From: CAXXFQ01 sp963674475
Lineage (GTDB): Bacteria; Planctomycetota; Planctomycetia; Pirellulales; Thermoguttaceae
Reading direction: 5' to 3'
Assembly: GCA_963674475.2 (NCBI GenBank)
Contig: CAXXFQ010000009.1
Coordinates: 124,001 to 188,000 of the forward strand
DNA length: 64,000 bases
Shown here: in pieces, positions 8,730 through 18,444 of the stretch
How the letters are laid out: each line of letters opens with the position of its first letter
Position numbering within the stretch: the stretch's first letter is position 1
Notes under the pieces: generated by a model
What the model saw: only the letters and a program-made list of their open reading frames with translations
Told to the model about the DNA's origin: nothing
Databases searched by the model: none
Position numbers and translations under genes: made by a program

Positions 8730-10460
8730 TTAGGGCAAACCGACTTGATCCGACGGATGCCGACGAGGCGGACGCCCCGGTCCTTGCGGTCCTTCCATGC
8801 CACGGCTCCTCCGCGGCGGCCGCTTGACCTGTTGACGGGCTTTCAGGTCCTTTTGATCGTTGCGAACCACGATCGATCCGCTGGGATCCAGAAGCAAGAT
8901 CTCTCCAGGCCGCGTCAGGTCTCGATTTTTCCCCGGCAGGGTCTCTCCGCCACGCATGTCGAGCACGAGCATCTCGGTCTGATAATTGACCGTTTGGCCT
9001 CCTCCACCACCGCGAGCACGTCCACGGTCGGAACGCCCACGACTTCGACCGGCTTCCGGTTCTTTTGGTTTCGGCGGAGCGAGGCTAAGACGCCCTTGCT
9101 GATCGGCCGGGATCTTTTTGTCAAACAGATTGACCATCATGCCACGCTGAACTGAGAACTCCTCGTAGATCTCTCGGCCGGTATTGACGTCCCAATGGAT
9201 CGCCAAAAGATCGGCTGTCGGATCGGCATCGGCACGACGCGAGGGATTCACCTCCCTGGCCAAGAGCCGATCATCCAACGTCATCCGAACGACCTCGGAC
9301 GGTTCGCTCCAGCCGGATTTGATATATTGCTTCCAGTTCTTTTCGTCCTGCATCCGCTTACGGATCTCTTGATTGACGAACTGTCCGGGAACCTGCCAGT
9401 TGGGATTGCGAAGCCAAAGCTGGACCCGATAACGATATCGCTTCCCCGGTTCGGCGTTGAAATCGAAAAACCGAAAGAGGAAATAGGGCAAAACCTTTTT
9501 CTCCTTGGCACTCGCTTCACGAGCGGCCGTTCGAGAACGATCGTTCGCTCCATTCCCTTCCAGAAAATCAAACGTGCCGCCCGTGCCGCCGGAACGGTCT
9601 GGAGTCCTGCCGTCACGCGAGACGGCCCTCCCGGAAGCGTCAAGAGCCAACCGAGGAATTTCGGGAAGATGGACTACCTCATCCCCCCACTCCCGATCGG
9701 ATCGCGAAGGAAGAGGAAAGGTCAAGGTTTTGTCGTAATGAACGGAGTCAATCACGTCTCGACTCGCCGACGCTCCAAAGCCATATTTCTTTAATTGTTT
9801 CACTAACGTTCCATACGGCTTTTCCCAACGCAGGGTACTTGGATCTTGGCCTTCCTCGATCACCTCGGCCCGTTGGACCTGATAGTAGAGGAACTGGGGA
9901 TAATCGGTAGGGAACCGCTTGGCCGCCTCTCGATAGCATTCGCTGAACGATTTATTGAATTTTTCGTAATTAACCAACCCGGTCAAAACCACCCATCGTT
10001 TTCCTTCTCTGGCGGCGCCCCCCCGACCAACAGCACCTCGACCAGCGGCAACCGTTCGCCCACCACCCGAGGACTCAAAAAGCCCCCGTCCGGGCGTACC
10101 GATCAATTTTTCGACCGAGTAGAGAACCGGTTCGCCCCGCTTGCTCAGGGGATTGTGAACCGGCCGATGGAAGAGCGTGAGGTATTCGTACGGCTCAACA
10201 TTCAAAGGACTGCTGATCTCTTCGATCTTTTTCTTGACATCCTCGACTTTCCCTTCGATTTCGGTGGGACCGTTTTGGATAGTCTCTTCCGCGCGACGCG
10301 CCAACTGAACCAATGCGTCAGGCTCTTTATCGTATTTTTCACGCCCGATCGATTTCCAGACAAACATCAAAAAACCGATGACTACGAACGCAAAAAAGAC
10401 TTTTTCACCATTATTGACGAAAAAACTCAGAATGCTTTTGGTTTCGAACTTCAATTTCAT
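8730..10460 (-). CDS. Single-pass membrane protein of the pilM operon, unknown
   Basis: This 576-residue protein has a short cytoplasmic N-terminus, one membrane segment (about residues 20-38) and a long periplasmic part. That part includes a predicted coiled coil (about 55-85), a Gly/Arg-rich stretch near residue 135, and a Gly/Arg/Pro-rich tail containing RGRARGGGGG. It is the third gene after the pilM-pilN fusion, 90 bases after its neighbour. From topology and position it may fill a PilO/PilP or GspM-like role; I saw no diagnostic motif. The start is ATG 10460, with GGAG eight bases upstream. Confidence 0.7.
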   Translation of the reverse strand: MKLKFETKSILSFFVNNGEKVFFAFVVIGFLMFVWKSIGREKYDKEPDALVQLARRAEETIQNGPTEIEGKVEDVKKKIEEISSPLNVEPYEYLTLFHRPVHNPLSKRGEPVLYSVEKLIGTPGRGLFESSGGGRTVAAGRGAVGRGGAAREGKRWVVLTGLVNYEKFNKSFSECYREAAKRFPTDYPQFLYYQVQRAEVIEEGQDPSTLRWEKPYGTLVKQLKKYGFGASASRDVIDSVHYDKTLTFPLPSRSDREWGDEVVHLPEIPRLALDASGRAVSRDGRTPDRSGGTGGTFDFLEGNGANDRSRTAAREASAKEKKVLPYFLFRFFDFNAEPGKRYRYRVQLWLRNPNWQVPGQFVNQEIRKRMQDEKNWKQYIKSGWSEPSEVVRMTLDDRLLAREVNPSRRADADPTADLLAIHWDVNTGREIYEEFSVQRGMMVNLFDKKIPADQQGRLSLAPPKPKEPEAGRSRGRSDRGRARGGGGGQTVNYQTEMLVLDMRGGETLPGKNRDLTRPGEILLLDPSGSIVVRNDQKDLKARQQVKRPPRRSRGMEGPQGPGRPPRRHPSDQVGLP

Positions 10461-10550
10461 CAAGCCGTCTCCAGCCGGTTGCTTGGGAGCCTGTTTTTTA
10501 TCATGGGAAAAACGGACGAAAGCGAAAAGCGATTACTCGCCGATCGCGAA

Positions 10551-12104
10551 TTAATCTGTCGTTGCTTTCTCCTCCAAGGAAGCGTTAGAAGAGCCGTCCA
10601 CGGGTTCCCCTTCTTCCGGAGTTGTTTCGTCCGACTGCTCCGAGGAGGTCTCGTCCGATTCCTCTTCTTCCGTCTCTTCCGAAGCGGCCGTCTCTTCAGC
10701 CTCCGTGGCGTTGCCCTGCTCAATAGTCGCTTCGGAAACCGCTCCGGTGGCCAATTTTTCCAAGTCGGGCGGATTGTAAATATAAATGATCCCCCGTATT
10801 TCAATTTCAACATCATTCGGACTGGCCGTCTCTTGAGCAACTCCGGAACCGCCTCCCGAACCGGCGTTATAACCGCCGACAGAACCGCCCCGTGAAGCGC
10901 CGCCTCCAAGAGCACCACTCGTACCACTGGTCCATTTAATTTCAGGAACCCCGGTGGATTGCTCCTCCGGATTGGCCAGTTCGACATGCATCGCCTTTTC
11001 CGGGCTGATTCGCAAGTGACGTACTTCGACCGGCATCGCCGAGTTGGCACATTCGACCAACAAGTCGGGAATCTTGCGCTGGTCGATTTTCAGTCTTAGC
11101 AGAATCGGCATCATCTTGAATTCGGCATACGGCTGATCTCCCGCCGGCAGCGGTGCAAGATTTTCCTCAACATAACGCTTCTCAAGATACGCCATATCGG
11201 CTTCCGAAAGCTCGACGCCATCGAGCATGCTTTCACCGCCGGCTCCCTCCGCCTCGAAATCGTCTTCTTCCCCATCGGACTGAAGGAACAAGTTGGCTCC
11301 GCGGTCCGCCGCAAAAGAAGCAGATGCCGTTTGCCCAATCTCCATTGCGCGAATCGCTTTCACCGCGGCGGCCGATTGGGTTTTTACTTCACCGTTGGTT
11401 TTTTGAATGATGGTCGCCAACGCTCTATAGACCCAGTAGTTTTCCTGGGTCAGGCGAATCTGAAGGGAACTGGGCGCACTTTCAAATTCAAATTCCGTAC
11501 CGATTCGAGCGCGATCCATCCGATCCCAATCAACCACCCCAACCCAATTCGCATCCGCACTCTGTGCAGCCCCCCTCGGGGCCGGATTTCTGCCGCGACC
11601 CGAGGTCGAACTCGAAACCGTCGATTCTATGGGATTCCCGTCCTGGTCTACCTGATGACGGAAATTGACGATCTTATACAGTTGCGGCAGTTCTTTTTTA
11701 ATGAAGAACCAATACTCCTCACGATCGACCTGACTAATTTCATCAAACAAGCCCAACTCTTGGACTGCCATCCGAAATCGTTTACTCAACACGAGAGGCC
11801 AAGGGTTATTTTTCTTTTGATTTCGGTAAAGAAGAACCCAACCATCGAGTACTTCATGGCGTTGGGCGTCGTGAAGCTTTTTCCAATTTTCAATCCGTTT
11901 TTGATTCGGATGGTTTGAATCGCTCGACACGGAAGTCGCCTGCTTCATCGCATTTTCAATGACTTTTTTCCTCGAATCGAACTGCTTCTTCAAATCGTCC
12001 GATGCCGAGCGATACAAGAAAACGGCCAACACGAGGATCAACAAAGCGAGGATCCAAAAATGGTATTTTTTTAAAATGGCCAAAACGACTTTGACTTGTT
12101 CCAT
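10551..12104 (-). CDS. PilO-like single-pass membrane protein, unknown
   Basis: This 517-residue protein has a membrane segment at about residues 14-31 (FWILALLILVLAVFLY) followed by a charged helix, the layout of PilO. An EDDFEAEGAGG acidic stretch sits mid-protein. A ferredoxin-like segment (about 335-385, RLKIDQRKIPDLLVECANS) could match the PilO fold. The last 80 residues are an extreme Glu/Ser/Thr-rich acidic tail. It lies between the pilM fusion and another membrane protein on the same strand. The PilO assignment is an inference from topology and order. Confidence 0.65.
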   Translation of the reverse strand: MEQVKVVLAILKKYHFWILALLILVLAVFLYRSASDDLKKQFDSRKKVIENAMKQATSVSSDSNHPNQKRIENWKKLHDAQRHEVLDGWVLLYRNQKKNNPWPLVLSKRFRMAVQELGLFDEISQVDREEYWFFIKKELPQLYKIVNFRHQVDQDGNPIESTVSSSTSGRGRNPAPRGAAQSADANWVGVVDWDRMDRARIGTEFEFESAPSSLQIRLTQENYWVYRALATIIQKTNGEVKTQSAAAVKAIRAMEIGQTASASFAADRGANLFLQSDGEEDDFEAEGAGGESMLDGVELSEADMAYLEKRYVEENLAPLPAGDQPYAEFKMMPILLRLKIDQRKIPDLLVECANSAMPVEVRHLRISPEKAMHVELANPEEQSTGVPEIKWTSGTSGALGGGASRGGSVGGYNAGSGGGSGVAQETASPNDVEIEIRGIIYIYNPPDLEKLATGAVSEATIEQGNATEAEETAASEETEEEESDETSSEQSDETTPEEGEPVDGSSNASLEEKATTD

Positions 12105-12302
12105 GGATCGTTTCCGAAAAAAATAAGGGACTCGCTACGTGCGAAACCTTGGTTCAATAATATGCTCGACTGATCAGACGTCAGGGTTCCACAAACCCAC
12201 AAGGTGTCGTCCTAAACAAAAAAGAACTCTCTCTTATCGGGAAATTTCAGTGCGTTTTTTTCGAGGAAGAACGAGAGGAGTGAAAAGGACTCAAAATGGA
12301 TC

Positions 12303-14462
12303 TCATTCTTCTTCACCCGATTCGTCTTCCAGTTTTTTCGTCAATCGGGCCGTCGGAGGTGTCGGCTTCCAGCCAAACTGAATCACGAAATCATACCGCC
12401 GTGCCGTGATGGTTTTTGGTTTCGCGGCTGCAGGCCGGGAAGCGGACGTCGATCCGGAGCGACGGTTACCCGACGGTTTCTGGTTCCCACTTGTTTGTAA
12501 TTCCGAAAGCGAAGTGGGGTCGACGATGACTTCATCTTTCAAGGCTCCCAGGCCAATCAACACCGGGAAAGAAATCCCCAATTCTTCCATCGAAACCAGT
12601 TCGTGGGTTTTGGGATTTCCTTGTTCATCAACCGCGTTTTTATCGGCAGTCGGAAGAAGAATTCGGTGGGTGTGAAGATTTTTAAGCAAGGTCTCTCGAA
12701 CGTACTCGGGCCCCATAAGCTGACCGGACGTTGGCGGGTTGTGATAATGATGTCCGGTCAATTGGATAATCCAACCAGGCTCTCCCTCCTCGGGTCCTTC
12801 GATTTCCGCTTCCTCCTCTTCCTCCGCTTCGTCTTCCTTGTCCTTTTTGGTCTTGGGAAGGTCCGGTGCCTGATAAAAACTTTCTACCCCGGACCACCAC
12901 CTGGAAAAATCGCCCACTTGCTGGCACTCGATCGAAGTGACGTTGATCTCTTCCCGCGATTCAATTTTTTCAGGACGGGTTTCTTCCTCTTGACCCGTTT
13001 CAGCGTTCTTCTTGATTGGGTTGCGCGGAAGGCACTCGTTAACCGCGCGAACCATCTCCAACCAGGCGAGCCGATTGTCGACATTACCGATCAAGTGCTG
13101 TCCGATCTGAACGGTCGCGTCGAGCTCACTGAGCGCACTTTGCTCTTCCGATTTCAGATTACTCGACTTGCTGCCTACCTGTTTGCACTTCGCTTCGGCC
13201 GATTTAAACTTTTCGGCAGCCACGGTAGAAAGGGCCATCGAGGCGGTCGTAAACCCGATACCGCAGGCCAACAAAACCAGTCCGGTCGCGGCGGCCATCC
13301 ACGGCTTTTTCTCGCGGATGATACGATCCCGAACCAGTTCGCCCGGAATCAAATTCGTTTTGAGCGTACTCTTGCCCTGCCCCAACGCCTGAACCGCCAG
13401 GCCGTAGCAGACGCCGAAGCTCAGATGGTTTTCCTTGAACCCGGGAGTGCCGAGGACTTCCGGACCGGCCATTTTCGCAAACGAATCGGCGCGCACCATT
13501 TCGATGCCGAGACTTTGCGAAAGATAACGCCGCAATCCGGGCATCTTCAATGCGTTGCCCAGTCCGATGATTCGCTTGATTTTGGCGTTTTTGTCAAGGC
13601 TGCTGAAATAGCCGATCGAACGCTGCAACTCGGTCAACAGATCATTGAAGACCGGCCGCATCGCCTTGAAAAGTACTTTGGGGTCTTTCGCCTTGGCGGC
13701 GTTGCATTTGATTTTTTCGGCCTTCGAAAAGGTCAGTTTCAATTCCTTCGTCAGCGCCTTGGTGAAATGGCTGCCGCCGATCGGGATATTACGCTGCCAG
13801 ACTCGAAAACCGTTGGTAATCACCAGGTCGGTCGAATCGGTTCCCATCGAAAGAATGGCGGTCGATCGCGGCGGGCTATCCGGATCGTACTGGTCGGCCG
13901 ACGGCATCCGGTCTTCGAGCCGATCGAACAGCAAATAGTTATAAAGGGCCAACGGAGTTAGCTGAATATAATCGACTTCGATCCCCGCCTGATTGAACGG
14001 TTCGAGACAGCGGAGCACCTGATCGCGTTTCATCGCGAAAAGGCCGATCTCGGTTTCCAGTGCAAAACCGTCTTCTTCGGTGCTGACACCCAGGCGTTGA
14101 TAATCCCAAATGACGTCGTCCAGGTCGAACGGGATCTGTTGCTTCGCCTCGTATTTGACGATGTCGGGAATCTTTTTCGACTCGACCGGCGGCAACTTGA
14201 TGAAACGGGCCAACCCATTTTGTCCGGGAACGCTCACGGCGACCCGATCCCCTTTAAGCGAATGACGCGAGAGAAACGTCTTCAGCGCATCCTGAACCAG
14301 TTCGACCGGATCGGCGCCCGGCTGGCTGAGAATTTTCGGATAGGCGATAAAGTCGAACGCCTCGGCGTAGACTTGGTTCGGCTCGTCGCCCACCCGGCAG
14401 CGCAACGCTTTCAGGGACGCTTGTCCGATATCGATACACCATACGGCATTACTTCTAGCCAT
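12303..14462 (-). CDS. pilM: PilM-PilN fusion protein of a type IV pilus-like assembly
   Basis: This 719-residue protein is about twice the usual PilM length. Residues 1-375 are an actin-like PilM domain with IDIGQASLKAL (10-20), a second phosphate loop LSMGTDSTDLV and the adenosine motif GLGNALKMPGLRR. A membrane helix at 388-412 (WMAAATGLVLLACGIG) is followed by a coiled coil and a PilN-like domain, then acidic and Ser/Pro-rich insertions. In standard systems PilM recruits PilN at the inner membrane; here they are joined. GAGGAC lies eight bases before the ATG. Two membrane-protein genes follow on the same strand. Confidence 0.88.
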   Translation of the reverse strand: MARSNAVWCIDIGQASLKALRCRVGDEPNQVYAEAFDFIAYPKILSQPGADPVELVQDALKTFLSRHSLKGDRVAVSVPGQNGLARFIKLPPVESKKIPDIVKYEAKQQIPFDLDDVIWDYQRLGVSTEEDGFALETEIGLFAMKRDQVLRCLEPFNQAGIEVDYIQLTPLALYNYLLFDRLEDRMPSADQYDPDSPPRSTAILSMGTDSTDLVITNGFRVWQRNIPIGGSHFTKALTKELKLTFSKAEKIKCNAAKAKDPKVLFKAMRPVFNDLLTELQRSIGYFSSLDKNAKIKRIIGLGNALKMPGLRRYLSQSLGIEMVRADSFAKMAGPEVLGTPGFKENHLSFGVCYGLAVQALGQGKSTLKTNLIPGELVRDRIIREKKPWMAAATGLVLLACGIGFTTASMALSTVAAEKFKSAEAKCKQVGSKSSNLKSEEQSALSELDATVQIGQHLIGNVDNRLAWLEMVRAVNECLPRNPIKKNAETGQEEETRPEKIESREEINVTSIECQQVGDFSRWWSGVESFYQAPDLPKTKKDKEDEAEEEEEAEIEGPEEGEPGWIIQLTGHHYHNPPTSGQLMGPEYVRETLLKNLHTHRILLPTADKNAVDEQGNPKTHELVSMEELGISFPVLIGLGALKDEVIVDPTSLSELQTSGNQKPSGNRRSGSTSASRPAAAKPKTITARRYDFVIQFGWKPTPPTARLTKKLEDESGEEE

Positions 14463-15006
14463 AGAAAAGGTCCTCTATGCTCTCTGTTCCGTGAGGTCGG
14501 TGTTCCTGCCGACCAAAAAACGCTCTATCTTGCGAGTTTGGTATCCTGTCGACCAAAAAACGCTCTGTCTTGCGAGTTTGGTGTCCTGTCGACCAAAAGT
14601 CGAATCTCTTGTCGAGGCGTTTCGGGCTGCCATACCCGTGTCCTGACGCCATCACAACATGGTTGCCATCGAGGCAAGCCCCGGGGGAAGCGAGCGGTCC
14701 ACCCCCCGCGCGGTGAGTACCAAATGAATCTCGATGTTGGGCTGGACAGAATGCCAAGAAAAGCAAAAAGTCACCGCCAACGCGGCTAACCTCCCCTGTT
14801 TATCAATGTTATCGTCATCCACCACCTTGTGTCAACCTAATACCCCCTTATAGAAGCAAGACCGACAAAGGTCCTATAGCCGGAAGATTCAACTAGAATG
14901 AATATAGCGAACGCAAGGGAAATACACGAAGATACCCCTCTATAGAACTAGCCGTTTGGGGCTATATTAACCTAACAGAGGGGATAAAGAGGGCCCTTCA
15001 ACTTTC
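14463..15006. other. Intergenic region upstream of pilM
   Basis: This 544-base gap contains a 40-base tandem repeat next to pilM and otherwise no supported gene. The part 14800-15000 is AT-rich with scattered TATAG stretches and may carry the pilM promoter. Confidence 0.6.
14504..14599. repeat. 40-bp tandem repeat, 2.4 copies, in the pilM leader
   Basis: Units begin at 14504, 14544 and 14584 (partial), each starting TCCTG(C/T)CGACCAAAA; the first two full units differ at only a few positions. The array lies 42 bases upstream of the pilM start codon, probably in its 5' untranslated region. It has no spacers and is not a CRISPR array. Confidence 0.9.
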
Positions 15007-16410
15007 CTAGCCTCGTGCGGGGATCAATTTGCCCGGGTTCAGCGGTCCGCCGGGGGCAAAACTCTCTCGAATCGCCGCCTGGAGTTCCAGATCGACCGGG
15101 CCAAAAACGCGTTCCATGAAGGCGATTTTTTCGATTCCGATCCCGTGTTCGGCCGTCACACTCCCGCCAACCGCCAGGCAGGCCTCCAGAATTTCGGCCC
15201 CCGCGGCCAAGACTCGCTCGACCTGGTCCTTGTCGCGTTGGTCGAACAGGACGATCGGGTGCAGGTTCCCATCCCCCGCATGGGCCACGTTGACGATCCG
15301 AATCTGGTGCTTTTTCGAGATAGCGCGGATCTGGGCCAAAAGCTCCGGCAACCGGGTCCGCGGCACGACGCCGTCTTGGATCAGGTAACTGGGGCTCAAC
15401 CGGCCGACCGCCCCGACCGCCATCTTGCGGCACTGCCAGAGCTTTTCCCGTTCGGCCTCGTCGGCCGCGTCAAGGACCTCCCGGGCCTTATGCTCGGTGC
15501 AAATCTCGACGATCCGCCGCTGTTGATCGTCCAACCCGGCCGTCGGCCCGTCAATCTCGATGACGACGATCGCCCCGGCATCCAACGGGAACCCCATCTG
15601 GAAGGCCTCTTCGACCGCGCCGACGATTCCCTGGTCCATCAGCTCCATCGCCGCCGGGATGATCCCCTCGCCGATGATCTGGCTGATCGCGCTGGTCGCG
15701 TCCTCGGCCGTCTCGAAGGTGACCCGCATCGTCCGGAAATCGGCCGGGTCACTCGTCAAACGGACCCAGACCTTCGTGATCACCGCCAACGTCCCTTCGG
15801 AACCGACCAACAGGCCGATCAGGTCCAGTTCCCCCGGATTCTCGATCGGACCAAGTACGACGATCGTGCCGTCGGCCAGAACTGCCTCGAGCCCCAGGAC
15901 ATGATTGAGCGTCACGCCATATTTAAGCGTATGAGGGCCCCCCGCGTTGGTCGCCACATTGCCGCCGATCGTGCTGGCCTTTTGGCTCGACGGATCGGGC
16001 GCGAAATGCCACCCGGACCCGCTCAGCGCACGGGCCAGCTCCAGATTCGCCGCGCCCGCCTCGACCAGCGCCCGACGGTTGGCCGTATCGATCTCCAGAA
16101 CCCGGTTCATCCGGGTCAACATGACGACGACCCCGCCGCCGATCGGCACACACCCACCGGCCAAACTGGTCCCGGCCCCTCGGGCGATAATGGGAACCCC
16201 ATGATCTCCGGCCAACTGGACCACTTCGGCAACATCTTCGACCGACCGGGGAAAGACGACCGCGTCGGGCAGACCCGTTTCGATCGTGAACCCGTCACAT
16301 TCATACGGAAGCAAGTCGACCGGGTCCCAAAGGACGTTTTTTCGACCGAGAGCCGCCACAAGATCGCGAATCAGAGGCTTTTCATTACGTGTTCCGGAAG
16401 ATTTCGCCAT
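15007..16410 (-). CDS. glcD: GlcD-like FAD-linked oxidase (glycolate/D-lactate dehydrogenase family)
   Basis: This 467-residue flavoprotein has the PCMH-type FAD domain with IIARGAGTSLAGG and SSQKASTIGGNVATNAGG, then the C-terminal cap with HAGDGNLHP and GGSVTAEHGIG. The family oxidises 2-hydroxy acids such as glycolate or D-lactate. Partner subunits GlcE and GlcF are not adjacent, so the substrate and electron acceptor are open. ATG 16410 is preferred over an upstream TTG because GGGGA lies nine bases before it and the extra seven residues are unlike the family. Confidence 0.9.
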   Translation of the reverse strand: MAKSSGTRNEKPLIRDLVAALGRKNVLWDPVDLLPYECDGFTIETGLPDAVVFPRSVEDVAEVVQLAGDHGVPIIARGAGTSLAGGCVPIGGGVVVMLTRMNRVLEIDTANRRALVEAGAANLELARALSGSGWHFAPDPSSQKASTIGGNVATNAGGPHTLKYGVTLNHVLGLEAVLADGTIVVLGPIENPGELDLIGLLVGSEGTLAVITKVWVRLTSDPADFRTMRVTFETAEDATSAISQIIGEGIIPAAMELMDQGIVGAVEEAFQMGFPLDAGAIVVIEIDGPTAGLDDQQRRIVEICTEHKAREVLDAADEAEREKLWQCRKMAVGAVGRLSPSYLIQDGVVPRTRLPELLAQIRAISKKHQIRIVNVAHAGDGNLHPIVLFDQRDKDQVERVLAAGAEILEACLAVGGSVTAEHGIGIEKIAFMERVFGPVDLELQAAIRESFAPGGPLNPGKLIPARG

Positions 16411-16687
16411 GAGCCGAGGTCCCCGTTTCAACCAAGAGGAGGCAAGTTATTCAAACGGCCCCATTATATCGAACCTCCAAAACCCTCGCAATGAACCCTT
16501 TTAAACCGGTGCTCCCGCTCCGGCACGTTGAACCCACTCCCGGCGGTCTCTGGCACGTTTTGAAAAAAATGGCTTTTTTTGATGGTCTAATAGGATGTTT
16601 CCCGACGGCGTTTTTTGACTGCTGCTACGTTCGGTCTTTTCGCCGCTGTATACAAAACGAAATTGGCTGCTAAAAAGTCGACTGACT

Positions 16688-17695
16688 CTAATTTCCAGAG
16701 CTTTCCAATTCCTTTTTTCCTACTGTTTCAAACCATTTACGCCATTTCTCCGCCCCACCATAGTTACCCACAACATTCTCGTGATATTGTGGAAATATGC
16801 GGGCAGAAATATGCTTTTTAGTAAGGTAATTCAAAGAAATAGATGCCGAAGCATAAAGCCAATGCGCCTGGTCTCTTTTGGCAATTTCTTCGTCTGTGGG
16901 TGTTTCTTTTAGCCAAATATTAAATGTATTTTGGAGATAATCTTCTGTTCCTTCAAGAAGGGCAATAAGGCCTTTCGCAATGGAAACTTTGGTTTTGCAA
17001 TCAATCTCATAACCTGATTGGTTTGCTGCATTGAGAAAACGTGGCAGCCATTTCGAATCGTAAATACCCGCATCTTGCCAGATTGCTGCTACGGAATCCG
17101 GCAAATATAATGGCTTATATTCGGCCCAGGAAAGCATTTTTAGACGGGAAACGGCTTTTTGAAAAAAAGGGGCCTCGGGAGTTTTAGAATTTTTCTGGAG
17201 ATCGTGAATCCAAATGTAAGAATCTATTCCTTCAAGACGAGCCAGAGCCCAAAGATATAAAGAAGCTGGCGAATCGTAATAACTTAAATCTTCAACAATT
17301 AGGGCGTGTTCCTGAATCCACTTTTCTAGAGGCGGTATTGCTTCTCTATGCTTACCAGCAACTAAAACCATCACTGAATATTTGGCATTCGTGTTGGCTG
17401 ACAATTTCCCTTGAAAACGACACCATATTCGATGATACCAGGTTTGGGGTGGTGGAGTTCGATAATAAGCATTGCCAATGCTTTCTAGCAATTCAGATCT
17501 CTTGGATGGATCCAATTTCGATGCGTAGTCGAGCAGATATTCTCCTCCATTGTCGTCAAGGAACTTCGTCAAATCAATTAGCTGTTGGGGGGCCTTCCCA
17601 TAAGAATTAATAAATAGAACTAGTAACATTAATAAAGTGAGTAAAACGACATAGCGTTCGCGAAATACAAATCTCTTTTTTCGATCTGAACTCAA
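16688..17695 (-). CDS. Orphan membrane-anchored protein, AT-rich gene
   Basis: This 335-residue protein starts with a basic N-terminus and one membrane helix (about residues 16-31, VVLLTLLMLLVLFINS). The rest is helical and rich in aromatic residues (Trp, Tyr) and resembles a repeat or superhelical fold, but I recognise no family. The gene is strikingly richer in A and T than all neighbours and uses codons such as AAA, AAT and TTA freely, which suggests recent acquisition. It has no obvious operon partner. Confidence 0.7.
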   Translation of the reverse strand: MSSDRKKRFVFRERYVVLLTLLMLLVLFINSYGKAPQQLIDLTKFLDDNGGEYLLDYASKLDPSKRSELLESIGNAYYRTPPPQTWYHRIWCRFQGKLSANTNAKYSVMVLVAGKHREAIPPLEKWIQEHALIVEDLSYYDSPASLYLWALARLEGIDSYIWIHDLQKNSKTPEAPFFQKAVSRLKMLSWAEYKPLYLPDSVAAIWQDAGIYDSKWLPRFLNAANQSGYEIDCKTKVSIAKGLIALLEGTEDYLQNTFNIWLKETPTDEEIAKRDQAHWLYASASISLNYLTKKHISARIFPQYHENVVGNYGGAEKWRKWFETVGKKELESSGN

Positions 17696-17846
17696 TGTAC
17701 ATTCCCCTTCGCAACGTCCTTACCAAATTCGCCCGGCGTCCCCTTATCATCAACCACTTCCGCTCCCGACGGACCAGTGGCGCATTTTGAAGAGAATAAA
17801 GAGCTGAGAGAGAAAACAAACGCCGACCTCCGTCGCGGGCGATCTT

Positions 17847-18059
17847 TTAATCGCGGGCGCCGAAGTTACTCTCGATGTCGCGGGCCGTGCTGCTGACGCC
17901 GAAGAAGCCGATCTGCTCGTCGGCCGGGCGAACGGTCTTCGTCCACTTGAACGTTTCGTCTTTTTTGAAGGACGCGTCCGACTTGTTCCAGCTCTGACAA
18001 CCGGTCAAGGGGGCCGTGCAACCGACGCTTAAGAGAACGATCAGGACCGCTTGTCTCAT
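17847..18059 (-). CDS. Small lipoprotein
   Basis: This 70-residue protein opens with MRQAVLIVLLSVGCTAPLTGCQSW, a lipoprotein signal with the lipobox LTGC (a VGC further upstream is an alternative). The mature part is about 50 polar residues. An in-frame ATG seven codons upstream (18080) is also possible, and the signal fits the shorter form better. Function unknown; short lipoproteins of this kind are common in planctomycetes. Confidence 0.65.
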   Translation of the reverse strand: MRQAVLIVLLSVGCTAPLTGCQSWNKSDASFKKDETFKWTKTVRPADEQIGFFGVSSTARDIESNFGARD

Positions 18060-18246
18060 TTTGAAAAATTGACCGAACATGGTTCAAACCTAAGAAATTT
18101 CCAAAGAAACGGGGGGACCTTCAGAGGACTGCCCCATTTTTTTCCGTGACGGAGTGTCGCAAAAAGGCCCACCGGTGTCCAGGCCGATTTTGTCACTTCT
18201 CTTTTCGATCAATCGCGAGTCTCAAATCTCGAAGGGCGCCCCGGTT

Positions 18247-18444
18247 TTACTGCCCCTGACCATCGCGGATGGTCTGATCTCGCAGTTCGGCCAGCGCGTC
18301 CTTGTAGCTCATCTGGTGCTGATCGGCGTAGGCCTGGACCTCGTCCGACGAACCGTACATGAGATTATGGTTCTCCTGCGTAAACAGATCGCCACAGCCG
18401 ACCGACGTGACGAAAAGGGCTACCAGGCAAAGGAGGCGTTTCAT
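18247..18444 (-). CDS. Small lipoprotein
   Basis: This 65-residue protein has a signal peptide ending in the lipobox SVGC at residues 14-17, followed by a polar domain with YADQHQMSYKDALAELR, probably one amphipathic helix. A strong GGAGGAT ribosome-binding site lies nine bases before the ATG, which supports it as a real gene. Function unknown. Confidence 0.7.
   Translation of the reverse strand: MKRLLCLVALFVTSVGCGDLFTQENHNLMYGSSDEVQAYADQHQMSYKDALAELRDQTIRDGQGQ

Noticed and set aside
14504..14599. Possible CRISPR array
   Set aside because: The units are directly adjacent with a 40-base period and no variable spacers, so this is a simple tandem repeat.
14455..14766. A 103-codon frame upstream of pilM
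   Set aside because: It crosses the tandem repeat and overlaps the pilM start; composition is unlike a protein and there is no ribosome-binding site.
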